Positions 1 through 6,059 of a DNA stretch of 36,261 nucleotides are shown here, piece by piece. The stretch is taken from IMG/VR virus record IMGVR_UViG_3300030202_000902, positions 1 to 36,261 of that record. One strand, written 5' to 3'. Made by a program: the position numbers and the translations under genes. The notes under the pieces were generated by a model that did no database searches, was not told the origin of the DNA, and saw nothing but the letters and a program-made list of their open reading frames with translations. The number at the start of each line of letters is the position of its first letter. Within the stretch, counting starts at the first letter, position 1. This DNA comes from a virus.

Positions 1-66
1 GAAGCTTGGTTTAATAAGTGGAATGTTGGTGCTGGAGAAATGCCTTGGAAAGTGGATGCTAACTAA
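1..66 (+). CDS. 3' end of a rightward gene (partial)
   Basis: The plus strand is open from the first base and ends in TAA at 64-66. It gives a 21-residue C-terminus rich in Trp and ending WKVDAN. The rest of the gene lies outside the window, so no function can be given. It converges on the leftward helicase gene, with the two stop codons interleaved (TAA on plus, TAG on minus). Since all other plus-strand genes belong to the late arm, this is probably the last gene of that arm reached across a circular or permuted junction (inference). Confidence 0.55.
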   Translation, partial: EAWFNKWNVGAGEMPWKVDAN

Positions 67-1430
67 TCATTAAATAATGTCATAGCGTGCTCTTCAGAAG
101 TAGTTTCTCTATTTTCTGAATGTGCTCGAGCTTCTTCTGGACTATTTACTATGAGAGAAGAATCACCATCATAACCTAAATCAAACTTACAAGTAGTTCC
201 ATATCTATTCTTAGCTACAATAATCTGCTGTCCGAACTCTCCATGCTCAGCGTTATCATATTCATATACATAAGGATAATAGTTAAAGATTACGATTTCT
301 GCATCTTGTTCAAGATTTCCAGACTCAGCTAAGTCACTGAGCCTTGGAATCTTATCTACTCTATGCTCGATGTTTCGATTAAGTTGCGAAACTAGAATGA
401 CTGCACAACCAATTTCTTTAGCTAACCACTTGTATCTTCTTGTGATTTCGGCAATACGATGTCTCGTATCTTTCTTATCATAATGTGGAAACTCGATAAA
501 ACCTATATGGTCGTCAATAATAACGTCTGGTCTTATCTTTTTTGCTTCATTGATTGCTTCATCTAGACTTCTTAAATTATCAAATAATGATAGCGATGTG
601 TAATGTTTTTTTATGAAATCTATACCTTTTTCTATTTCTTTTCTGTGGTTCTCAGCGTTACCTCGCATATCTCTATTCTTTACTTTCGTATGCATAGCTA
701 AGAACTTTTTAATTATCTCTACTTTAGGCATTTCACGCGATACAAACATTACCTTTTTGCCATCGAGCACCATATTTTTAGCCATATTAAGTGCTAAGGT
801 GCTCTTACCATTTCCAGGTCTACCAGCAATTATAGATATTTCCCCCTTAGTCATACCGACTATTGCTTTATCAACCTTTTCCAAACCAGTTTGGACTAAA
901 TTCTTTTTTTCAAATATAGATGCAATCATCTCATCTGTTATATTAGATATATCTCCCATGCCTATATCTGCCATTTGAGCAAACTTCTCAGACATTTTTT
1001 GTAACATATTTATATCAGAAGATATATGTTTGTAAGAACTCTCATTTTTTAATCTTGTCATATATTTATGGCACTTTACATAAAGCTCTCTTCTTACATA
1101 TAAGTTGTATATAATTTGGGCGTGATGAACAACATTACCTTCGGATATAACTCCATCTACAAGACCAGTTAAGTAGTAAGTAATCTTTAATCCTTTCTCA
1201 CCTAGATAATTTGCAATAGTGCTCATATCTATAACTTTGTTTTGTTGTGATAAGGCATAAATTGCTGACCATATATGTTGGTGGTCTTGATGGTAAAAGA
1301 TATTTTTACTAACTAATAGTTTACTTACTTTGTGTATGTTGTCTGCATTTATTAGAATAGAACCAAGGACTTCTCTCTCGGACATTCCACTATACATTTT
1401 AGATACTTCTAGATTTTTTTCGTTATTCAA
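63..1430 (-). CDS. dnaB: Replicative DNA helicase, DnaB family
   Basis: A 455-aa hexameric 5'-3' fork helicase that would load at the phage origin and recruit host DnaG primase and polymerase. A DnaB N-terminal helical domain is visible at about residues 15-110 (SEREVLGSILIN onward). It is followed by the RecA-like domain with Walker A GRPGNGKST (about 203-211), Walker B-like DVIIDDH, and the VSQLNR and LAESGNLEQDA segments typical of the family. The length is normal for DnaB. The longest reading starts at TTG and overlaps the upstream gene by 8 nt; an ATG 11 codons further in (1397) is the alternative, and neither has a clear ribosome site. It is the last gene of the leftward replication block. 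Confidence 0.95.
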   Translation of the reverse strand: MNNEKNLEVSKMYSGMSEREVLGSILINADNIHKVSKLLVSKNIFYHQDHQHIWSAIYALSQQNKVIDMSTIANYLGEKGLKITYYLTGLVDGVISEGNVVHHAQIIYNLYVRRELYVKCHKYMTRLKNESSYKHISSDINMLQKMSEKFAQMADIGMGDISNITDEMIASIFEKKNLVQTGLEKVDKAIVGMTKGEISIIAGRPGNGKSTLALNMAKNMVLDGKKVMFVSREMPKVEIIKKFLAMHTKVKNRDMRGNAENHRKEIEKGIDFIKKHYTSLSLFDNLRSLDEAINEAKKIRPDVIIDDHIGFIEFPHYDKKDTRHRIAEITRRYKWLAKEIGCAVILVSQLNRNIEHRVDKIPRLSDLAESGNLEQDAEIVIFNYYPYVYEYDNAEHGEFGQQIIVAKNRYGTTCKFDLGYDGDSSLIVNSPEEARAHSENRETTSEEHAMTLFND

Positions 1431-1767
1431 GGTTGGGTGGTAACTCCTCTAAGTTGTTTTTTTCTTGTTCAATTTTGTTATCGAACTTCTTACTTTCGTT
1501 TCTCAATATACCTATAAAATAATATACATCAAAACCTTTTTCCTCTAACTTTCTATTTTTCCACAAGTTTATACAGAACCTAAGCACATCATCTTCTAAA
1601 TCTTTACAAGAGTGAAGCAGCGTATAAAAGTTTATTGGGTCTAGTTTGTTAAGAAATAAATGTTTTAGGTGCTCAAGCAAATCAGGATTGATTTGTTTTT
1701 CGAGAACTTTTATTTTTCTAGGATAGTTTTTTAAAGTATTCGACCAACCACAAGACGGACATCTCAT
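1423..1767 (-). CDS. Zinc-motif protein upstream of DnaB (possible helicase loader/initiator)
   Basis: A 114-aa protein. It starts with a single CPSCGW Cys pair, then a helical body, and ends in a charged segment containing YYFIGILRNE and a proline pair. It overlaps the DnaB gene by 8 nt and the preceding gene by 1 nt, so all three are probably translated in a coupled way. Phages often carry a helicase loader or replisome organiser next to DnaB, and a 'Y-F-x-x-I-x-x-N-E' C-terminal helix is common in such proteins. I therefore suggest that role, but only by position and general shape. No ATP-binding motif is present, so it is not a DnaC-type ATPase. Confidence 0.65.
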   Translation of the reverse strand: MRCPSCGWSNTLKNYPRKIKVLEKQINPDLLEHLKHLFLNKLDPINFYTLLHSCKDLEDDVLRFCINLWKNRKLEEKGFDVYYFIGILRNESKKFDNKIEQEKNNLEELPPNLE

Positions 1768-1976
1768 TAGTTTGTGTATTTTTCTATGTTAGAATCGTGC
1801 AATTTAGTTACACAAGAGTTGCAAAGAATCTTACCCTGCTTTTTTGCGTAATACTTTTGAAAGTGCTCAAGCAATTTTGTTTCTACATCGCAGCTGCGAC
1901 AATAAACTACTTCTTGATTATCTATCTGTTCTTTTAACCACGTTTTGTTGTCTTGCATTTTAATTCTTTCGGACAT
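1767..1976 (-). CDS. Small zinc-finger protein
   Basis: A 69-aa protein with two Cys pairs, CRSC (about residue 26) and CNSC (about residue 52), spaced as in a four-Cys zinc ribbon. The family is not recognised. The longest start (1976) overlaps the upstream gene by 43 nt in another frame; a second ATG at codon 7 (1958) would cut the overlap to 25 nt. Zinc ribbons in a replication block usually mean nucleic-acid or protein contacts, but nothing more specific can be said. Confidence 0.6.
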   Translation of the reverse strand: MSERIKMQDNKTWLKEQIDNQEVVYCRSCDVETKLLEHFQKYYAKKQGKILCNSCVTKLHDSNIEKYTN

Positions 1977-2275
1977 TGTTTCTTTTCCATAGGTATTCTA
2001 TTACCTATAAACTCTCTTAAAGCCACTTTACCTTTAGGCATTGTATAATAACGCCAAGGTTTACTACAAGTAGGACAACGAAAAGGTTGAAACTTAGACT
2101 TATTGCTGTAAGCAACTTCGTTCTTTTTTCTTTTTTCGCTTTCTATGTAATCGTCATCAAACCACTCATCATCAAAATAATTTTTAAGGGTTTCTTTTGA
2201 GTAATGTGACTCACGTAAATATAGCCAAACCTTACCTATGTAACAATATAGTCTTTTAATCGTCACAAACTTCAC
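1934..2275 (-). CDS. Small protein with C-terminal zinc motif
   Basis: A 113-aa protein with an aromatic-rich N-terminus, an acidic stretch (about 35-45) and the Cys pair CPTC near residue 68. Two further Cys near the C-terminus could complete a metal site. The start overlaps the end of a 48-aa gene upstream by 20 nt, in the close-packed style of this block. Family unknown. It is one of three successive genes with CxxC pairs, so the group may form a small replication-accessory set (inference). Confidence 0.6.
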   Translation of the reverse strand: MKFVTIKRLYCYIGKVWLYLRESHYSKETLKNYFDDEWFDDDYIESEKRKKNEVAYSNKSKFQPFRCPTCSKPWRYYTMPKGKVALREFIGNRIPMEKKQCPKELKCKTTKRG

Positions 2276-2402
2276 AAACTAAATTATAATCTTTATTTTG
2301 TAATTCTATATTTCGTTCTTTATTATTTTTTTTCTCTAAAGCAATAATAATCTTTTGAGCTAATAAGATAATTACTTCTGCTTCTTTTTTAGTTAGCTTC
2401 AT
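2256..2402 (-). CDS. Small 48-aa hypothetical protein
   Basis: A short gene found by reading the minus strand. It starts ATG at 2402 (or the ATG directly before it, 2405) and ends TAA at 2256-2258. The product begins MKLTKKEAEV, forms one likely amphipathic helix rich in Ile/Leu/Lys, and ends in CEVCDD, a single Cys pair. It overlaps the HTH gene upstream by about 14 nt and the next gene by 20 nt, filling exactly a gap that would otherwise be unusual in this packed operon. No family recognised. Confidence 0.5.
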   Translation of the reverse strand: MKLTKKEAEVIILLAQKIIIALEKKNNKERNIELQNKDYNLVCEVCDD

Positions 2403-2601
2403 CATTATTCTCTAAACTATATTCTGCAATAGATTTACCTTGTGGCGTAGTTATGTTTTTAGTTACGATAGGATAACCTTCGTGTCTTAAATCCCATATT
2501 CTAGCACTTAACCTTAAGCAACCAAATTTCTCTAGTGCTGATAAAGGTGTAATTTTCTCTCCATTTTTTAATGCAACAAGTATCATATCATTTTGAACCA
2601 T
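2389..2601 (-). CDS. Small helix-turn-helix protein (HTH_39-like)
   Basis: A 70-aa protein. The pattern 'ITPLSALEKFGCLRLSARI-x-DLRHEGYPI', followed by a short hairpin and a Y-x-L ending, matches the small phage winged-helix family known as HTH_39 (recalled, not searched). Such proteins are common in phage early regions and probably bind DNA. A clear AGGAG precedes the ATG. Directly upstream lies the structured intergenic segment 2621-2754, which could control its translation. It is one candidate binder for the dispersed GTGCTCR motif. Confidence 0.75.
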   Translation of the reverse strand: MVQNDMILVALKNGEKITPLSALEKFGCLRLSARIWDLRHEGYPIVTKNITTPQGKSIAEYSLENNDEAN

Positions 2602-2620
2602 TAGTATCTCCTAGTGTATT

Positions 2621-2754
2621 TTAATTTCCCCTCTTGTTTAAATTAGTGCCAACCAATTTAGTATGTGCTCACCATTAGGTGATAACCAATAACCTAGGTA
2701 AGGTGGATTTAACCACTCGACTCCTTTAAAGTCGCATTTTAGAAGGGAAATTAA
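2621..2754. ncRNA. Candidate structured RNA or cis-regulatory element
   Basis: A 156-nt gap between two closely packed genes. Its ends form a 10-bp perfect inverted repeat (TTAATTTCCC at 2621-2630 with GGGAAATTAA at 2745-2754), extendable to 13 pairs with one mismatch. Inside are three perfect hairpins: TCACC-ATTA-GGTGA (2669-2682), GTGG-6 nt-CCAC (2703-2716) and CGACT-7 nt-AGTCG (2718-2734), plus an ACCTAGGT palindrome. A closed multi-branch fold suggests an RNA in the leftward mRNA just ahead of the HTH gene. A DNA-level role is the alternative. I could not compute folding energies. Confidence 0.4.
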
Positions 2755-2757
2755 GTG

Positions 2758-2961
2758 TTAAGCTTTCGCTTTTTTGTTTTCTTTTTCTTCAGCTTCTTTA
2801 GTAACCATTTCATTTAAAGATGCAATAGCACCCAATAAACGCTGTTCTGTTACTTTTAAGCTATCAAGTTCCCCTACTCTCTTTTGGATGCCTTCTTGCA
2901 CCATTTTAAGCTCTTCTGCATAGCTTTCTAGGGTATCTTTAGCGTATTTTTTAAAGTCCAT
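2758..2961 (-). CDS. Small coiled-coil protein
   Basis: A 67-aa, highly charged protein. Heptad-like leucines over residues 8-55 suggest one long coiled coil, and the C-terminus is an E/K-rich tail ending KAKA. AGGAG lies a suitable distance before the ATG. Family and function are unknown; a dimerising accessory factor is the most that can be inferred. The structured gap 2621-2754 follows it. Confidence 0.7.
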   Translation of the reverse strand: MDFKKYAKDTLESYAEELKMVQEGIQKRVGELDSLKVTEQRLLGAIASLNEMVTKEAEEKENKKAKA

Positions 2962-2973
2962 TTTGTATTTCTC

Positions 2974-3120
2974 CTATTTTTTGCGACAAGGTGAAAAAAA
3001 GTTTTTAGCTCCTCTTAATACCTTATCCCAAAGTGTTAACGATTTCTTCTTTTTTCTTCTGTAAAGCTTAGTCGGCTCTACTTTTGTTTTTGCTTTTGCT
3101 CTTGCTTTTGCTTTTGGCAT
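2974..3120 (-). CDS. Very basic 48-aa protein overlapping the resolvase gene
   Basis: A short gene with an excellent ribosome site (AAGGAG seven bases before ATG at 3120) and stop TAG at 2974-2976. The product starts MPKAKARAKAKTKV and continues with an RRKKKK patch and LTLWDKVLRGAKNFF, so it has a basic tail plus one amphipathic helix. Its first 17 or so codons overlap, in another frame, the low-complexity K/S tail of the Hjc-like resolvase. It probably binds nucleic acid or the resolvase itself (inference). No family recognised. Confidence 0.6.
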   Translation of the reverse strand: MPKAKARAKAKTKVEPTKLYRRKKKKSLTLWDKVLRGAKNFFSPCRKK

Positions 3121-3433
3121 TTGTGCACTCCTTTATAGTTGCAATTAAACTTAAGTAATAATCTTGTGACATAATAGCTAAATTTCTACCTCTATCTTCT
3201 CCTACAAACTGAACGTGTATCTCATCAATAGGCATAAGGTGCTCAGCTAATCTTTTTCTTTTCTTGCATTGTATATGAATGCTGTCTTCTAAAACCATGT
3301 CTACTTCTTGGTGTAATCCTCTAGACCTTCCATCACTTCCCCAAGTTCTTTCTGCTTTTAAATCAAATTTATGAGCACGTTCTACGCACTTTCTTTCGTA
3401 ATATGTTCCTCTTAGCTTATTTTTTGATGGCAT
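3068..3433 (-). CDS. Hjc-like Holliday junction resolvase / PD-(D/E)XK nuclease
   Basis: A 121-aa protein. The N-terminal G-x-YYERKCVERA motif, the 'AERTWGSDGRSRG' stretch, and a beta-hairpin D-M-V-L-x8-QCKKRK follow the order E...D...(E/Q)xK of archaeal-type Hjc and related phage nucleases. It would cut four-way or branched DNA before packaging. The usual second acidic residue of ExK is Gln here (QCK), a known variant in this superfamily. After about residue 104 the protein becomes a KS-repeat tail ending KSRAD, encoded by DNA shared with the start of the next gene. GAGGAAAT precedes the ATG. Confidence 0.7.
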   Translation of the reverse strand: MPSKNKLRGTYYERKCVERAHKFDLKAERTWGSDGRSRGLHQEVDMVLEDSIHIQCKKRKRLAEHLMPIDEIHVQFVGEDRGRNLAIMSQDYYLSLIATIKECTNAKSKSKSKSKNKSRAD

Positions 3434-3646
3434 TTAATTTCCTCTGTTTGGTTCTTTTCTATATTGTTCAATCCAGCCTTTGTTTTTACTATGCTTTATA
3501 CCAGCAAAGTAATACCAGTGACCATATTGTTCGTGAAATTCTTTGTTACAATCTTCTCTCCATTTTTGGTCTTGATTTATTTTACTCTGTCTTTTATTAA
3601 ATATTGGGTTTCTATTCTTATCGTAAGTAGGATGAGATTTAGCCAT
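3434..3646 (-). CDS. Small hypothetical protein
   Basis: A 70-aa, polar and basic protein, with an aromatic cluster (HWYYFAGIKH) near the middle. AAAGGAA precedes the ATG. It lies between the DnaA-box cluster and the resolvase gene, whose start codon follows directly after this stop. No domain recognised; its position suggests a replication or recombination accessory role. Confidence 0.65.
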   Translation of the reverse strand: MAKSHPTYDKNRNPIFNKRQSKINQDQKWREDCNKEFHEQYGHWYYFAGIKHSKNKGWIEQYRKEPNRGN

Positions 3647-3664
3647 TATATTCCTTTCATAAAG

Positions 3665-3762
3665 TTATCCACAATTTTATACACATATCCACAATTTTAG
3701 GGTGAGCTATTCAGCAATAGTGTTATTTTATTTTATACGGAAAACAACAAGACTCACCCTAA
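3665..3762. other. Candidate replication origin: DnaA boxes plus 10-bp inverted repeat
   Basis: The 127-bp gap 3647-3773 contains three DnaA-box sequences in a row on the plus strand: TTATCCACA (3665-3673, perfect), TTATACACA (3677-3685, perfect) and ATATCCACA (3685-3693, one mismatch). They are followed by an inverted repeat TTAGGGTGAG (3697-3706) / CTCACCCTAA (3753-3762) that flanks an A/T-rich segment (3719-3737). A further perfect box in the opposite direction lies inside the SSB gene (4045-4053). The arrangement fits a DnaA-dependent origin placed next to SSB, annealing protein and resolvase genes. That the boxes bind DnaA is established for bacteria; that this is the phage origin is inference. 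Confidence 0.6.
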
Positions 3763-3773
3763 TTGTTTATATT

Positions 3774-4298
3774 CTAGAAGGGCAAATCATCATCAGATAT
3801 TAAGTCTTGGTCTGTTGCTTGATTCTTCTGAGCACTTGTAACTATTTTTACTCGTGCTGTTTTCATAGCATTACCATCTCTTCCAGTCCATTCTTCCATA
3901 ACTACTTCTACTTTATACTCGTATGCTTTTAACATATCAATAGTAAGTTGTGGTAAAAACATTTTGCCATCTTTTTCTTGCACTATCTTTAACAAGTCAC
4001 AAAACTTATAATAACCAGCGTTGCTTCCCATATCTGATTGCAAGTGTGGATAAAGAGAAGGATTAGGTTTTTTAAATCTAAACAAACCTTTATGCCTTAC
4101 TTCTTTCCCATCAATGTTAAACACTGGTTCATAAATGTCTGCTAAAAACTTACCTTGCACTTCTTTGTCTTCTTTGACAACAAGGTCTGTTACTTGAGCA
4201 CTATATGTTCCAGCTTCTATTGAAGATTTAGATTCACTTGGGTCATACCAAGAGTCTTCTCCAAATATATCTTCTATTTTATCCATTACATCATTCAT
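3774..4298 (-). CDS. Single-stranded DNA-binding protein
   Basis: A 174-aa protein ending in DDDLPF, nearly the same as the acidic DDDIPF tip by which bacterial SSB recruits recombination and repair proteins. The body (residues about 20-150) is beta-rich and resembles phage DUF669/SSB-like proteins rather than classical E. coli SSB. Its stop is next to the DnaA-box region. It overlaps the Sak3-like annealing gene by 8 nt, which fits a coupled pair that coats single strands and hands them to the annealase. Assignment rests on the tail and the context. Confidence 0.8.
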   Translation of the reverse strand: MNDVMDKIEDIFGEDSWYDPSESKSSIEAGTYSAQVTDLVVKEDKEVQGKFLADIYEPVFNIDGKEVRHKGLFRFKKPNPSLYPHLQSDMGSNAGYYKFCDLLKIVQEKDGKMFLPQLTIDMLKAYEYKVEVVMEEWTGRDGNAMKTARVKIVTSAQKNQATDQDLISDDDLPF

Positions 4299-4899
4299 TT
4301 TCTACTTTCTCCTTTACTTCGGGTTCTTGAAACTTCTTCAAATACTCGTCGTAATTGTTTGTGTTAATTTTAAGGGTCTTGATACCTTGTGCTACTTGTT
4401 GTTGATACTTAGCACCTTTGTTTTCTATAGACTTCATCATAACTTTATATTGTGTATCAGAAATCTCTTTAGGTTTATCTCCCTCTGGTAAGTCTTCTCC
4501 TTGGAAAATATATAAACCTAAACCAAACAATGCAAAACATTTTACTAAACATCTCTTTATAGAGTTGTTAATGTCTGTTGCTGTTGGTTTCTCTATAGTT
4601 TTGTTGTAATTATTCATTACTGGTAGTATTTCAGTTCTTTCAACTTTGTCTATTGTAACACTGACTTTTACAAAAGAACCTACTTCGGTGCTCATAAATG
4701 GCTGTCTTACATACCCCATATCTTGTCCTAAGCTTTTATCAAACTCGTGAACATACCAAGTTGCTTCTGGATACTCTTTTAGAATGTATGCTACTGCATC
4801 ACTCCAAGACAAATAATCAAACTTGCCTTTCTTCTCTTTAAACTCGTTAGCATTTATAGCAAACAAATTATCAAATACACTTTTATTTTTTGGTGGCAT
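4291..4899 (-). CDS. Single-strand annealing protein, Sak3/DUF1071-like
   Basis: A 202-aa protein. The segment 'FDYLSWSDAVAYILKEYPEA-x-W', a central 'NNSIKRCLVKCFALFGLGLYIF-x-GEDLPEG' and a lysine/glutamate-rich C-terminus are the signature of the DUF1071 family, known as Sak3-type phage recombinases. It would anneal complementary single strands produced by the neighbouring nuclease. AAAGGAG stands before the ATG. SSB, annealase and nuclease in adjacent genes form a red-like recombination module. Confidence 0.85.
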   Translation of the reverse strand: MPPKNKSVFDNLFAINANEFKEKKGKFDYLSWSDAVAYILKEYPEATWYVHEFDKSLGQDMGYVRQPFMSTEVGSFVKVSVTIDKVERTEILPVMNNYNKTIEKPTATDINNSIKRCLVKCFALFGLGLYIFQGEDLPEGDKPKEISDTQYKVMMKSIENKGAKYQQQVAQGIKTLKINTNNYDEYLKKFQEPEVKEKVENE

Positions 4900-4911
4900 T
4901 GCCTCTCCTTT

Positions 4912-5781
4912 TTAGTTAATGTGTGGACATAAGTGTCTTACTTCGCAATATCTTCTACATTTTATACCTTGCCAAGTCTCTTCTTCTGAGCACTTCTCTG
5001 GTATTGTGTTGCTAGATAAGTGATGTAATAATCTATCTCTCTTATCCAGATAATACGGAATTAAAATATCATTGTCAATAAAAGGTATGTCAACATAATA
5101 AATGTTGTTGAATATCCCTCTATCTTTAGCTGAGTATGTTCCAGCATCTCTAACGTTCATTTGTAGTTTCATTGATTTAACTTTATGACCTTTAGCTTCT
5201 AATAAATATCTATACATATTTACTTGAAAACCCCAGTCTCCAAAATCTTTTAGAGCATCATCTGAATAAAATTCTTTTACTTTTTTAATTGTTCCAGCTT
5301 TTCCCCAATTACCAGACCTTTTGTATTTAGTGCCTAGAGGGTCTGGAACTAATCTGTGTGTAAGTCCGAGCACTTTCGCTGCCTTAAAGCTTCCAGTGTT
5401 TTTATAATCTATTAACGTTTCACTTTCTATGTCATAAAAATCTAGAATACCAGTAATATTAAATCCTTCTAATTTTTCTTCTTGCAGATACTTGTCTTTA
5501 GGTAAGTCATTGTTCTCAAGTTGGGCGTGATGAATCGTTCCCATTAATGCAAAAGCTCTATCCTGTGGATTGATATAATAGTGCTCAACTCTTTTTAGGT
5601 AACTTTCACAAGTTCCTGATAAAAGTTCTGTTGTGCTCGGTGGTCTATTATCTGGTCGCTGTTCTGACATTGCTTTTAGAGTAGCAACTGACATACAACG
5701 TTCTGACATTCTGCATTTAGAAAAACAATCCTTAAATGTGGTGGTTTGTTCGTCTGGACATATAAATCCTATTACTGACAT
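4912..5781 (-). CDS. Cas4/RecB-like PD-(D/E)XK exonuclease with Cys clusters
   Basis: A 289-aa protein. The nuclease core is seen as GTIHHAQLE (about 82-90), ITGILDFYD (about 108-116) and LIDYKNTG (about 122-129), i.e. H...D...(D/E)xK. The C-terminus has a CRRYCEVRHLC run that, with an upstream Cys, could hold an iron-sulphur cluster as in Cas4/AddB nucleases. The N-terminus adds another Cys group (C9, C15, C19, C25). It would resect ends to provide single strands for the annealing protein downstream. The ATG has no clear ribosome site and sits only about 17 nt after a strong terminator, so expression probably needs read-through or regulation of that hairpin. Confidence 0.8.
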   Translation of the reverse strand: MSVIGFICPDEQTTTFKDCFSKCRMSERCMSVATLKAMSEQRPDNRPPSTTELLSGTCESYLKRVEHYYINPQDRAFALMGTIHHAQLENNDLPKDKYLQEEKLEGFNITGILDFYDIESETLIDYKNTGSFKAAKVLGLTHRLVPDPLGTKYKRSGNWGKAGTIKKVKEFYSDDALKDFGDWGFQVNMYRYLLEAKGHKVKSMKLQMNVRDAGTYSAKDRGIFNNIYYVDIPFIDNDILIPYYLDKRDRLLHHLSSNTIPEKCSEEETWQGIKCRRYCEVRHLCPHIN

Positions 5782-5797
5782 AAGATAATATACTAAT

Positions 5798-5833
5798 AAA
5801 AAAAAAGAGAGACAAGGATTAACTTGCCTCTCT
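5798..5833 (-). terminator. Strong rho-independent terminator (leftward)
   Basis: On the minus strand AGAGAGGCAAG (5833-5823) pairs with CTTGTCTCTCT (5816-5806) as 11 pairs including one G-T, around a 6-nt loop. A run of nine T follows (5806-5798). This is a textbook terminator. It lies between a TTGACA promoter (5915) and the start of the nuclease gene (5781), so it can act as an attenuator as well as the end of the upstream operon. Confidence 0.85.
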
Positions 5834-5880
5834 ATCCCAACACCACGAAAGGAACTTACAATCAGAATGATTGATAAGAT
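5798..5880 (-). ncRNA. Candidate short RNA or attenuated leader
   Basis: A transcript starting about 7 nt after the -10 of the promoter at 5915-5886 and stopping at the terminator 5833-5798 would be about 80 nt. It begins with a perfect hairpin CAATCA-3 nt-TGATTG (5873-5859), then an unpaired stretch containing TTCCTTTCG, which is complementary to an AAAGGAA-type ribosome site, then the terminator hairpin. No reading frame of note is present. It is either a small RNA or the attenuated leader of the nuclease-annealase-SSB genes. Confidence 0.4.
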
Positions 5881-5885
5881 AAAAC

Positions 5886-5915
5886 AATTTAATTATTGAG
5901 CACAAGCAATGTCAA
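5886..5915 (-). promoter_or_regulatory. Leftward sigma-70-type promoter
   Basis: On the minus strand a perfect TTGACA (5915-5910) is followed by 17-18 nt and TTAAAT/TAAATT (5892-5886). A copy of the dispersed motif GTGCTC lies inside the spacer (5898-5903), where a bound protein would block polymerase. Confidence 0.6.
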
Positions 5916-5944
5916 GCACTTTAATTATTTAATTTTTAGAAATG

Positions 5945-6042
5945 GTGCTAGAATCTAGTTAAGCTAGCTTTCTATTAGAAATGTTTAGTGTTTAGTTAGT
6001 TAGCTAGCTATTAAAGCTAACTAGTATTTACTAGCTTGTCAA
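5945..6042 (-). promoter_or_regulatory. Leftward promoter with CTAG-core palindromes
   Basis: A perfect TTGACA (6042-6037) with TAGCTT 17 nt on (6019-6014). Palindromes crowd the area: CTAGTA-TT-TACTAG (6021-6034) fills the spacer, TAGCTAGCTA is at 6001-6010, TTCTA-T-TAGAA at 5970-5980 and AAGCTAGCTT at 5961-5970. Together with the items at 5798-5915 and the hairpin at 6060, this accounts for the 331-bp stretch without a gene between 5782 and 6112. Confidence 0.5.
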
Positions 6043-6059
6043 GTTTTATTTTTAAGATA

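Noticed and set aside
613-978. A 121-codon plus-strand frame opposite dnaB.
   Set aside because: It is the antisense of the conserved helicase core and looks hydrophobic only because of that; no ribosome site.
2640-2757. A minus-strand frame in the 2621-2754 gap reads like protein (it includes EWLNPPYLGYWLSP, with an NPPY string as in adenine methyltransferases) and is in frame behind the stop of the 67-aa gene.
   Set aside because: It has no start codon with a ribosome site, is only about 35 codons long and none of the other methyltransferase motifs is present. The strong inverted repeats explain the conservation-like look better. It stays as a rival explanation for the gap.
3697-3762. The 10-bp inverted repeat after the SSB gene as a terminator.
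   Set aside because: The loop would be 46 nt, and the 3' side (TAAAATTG on the minus strand) lacks a T-run; association with DnaA boxes is a better reading.
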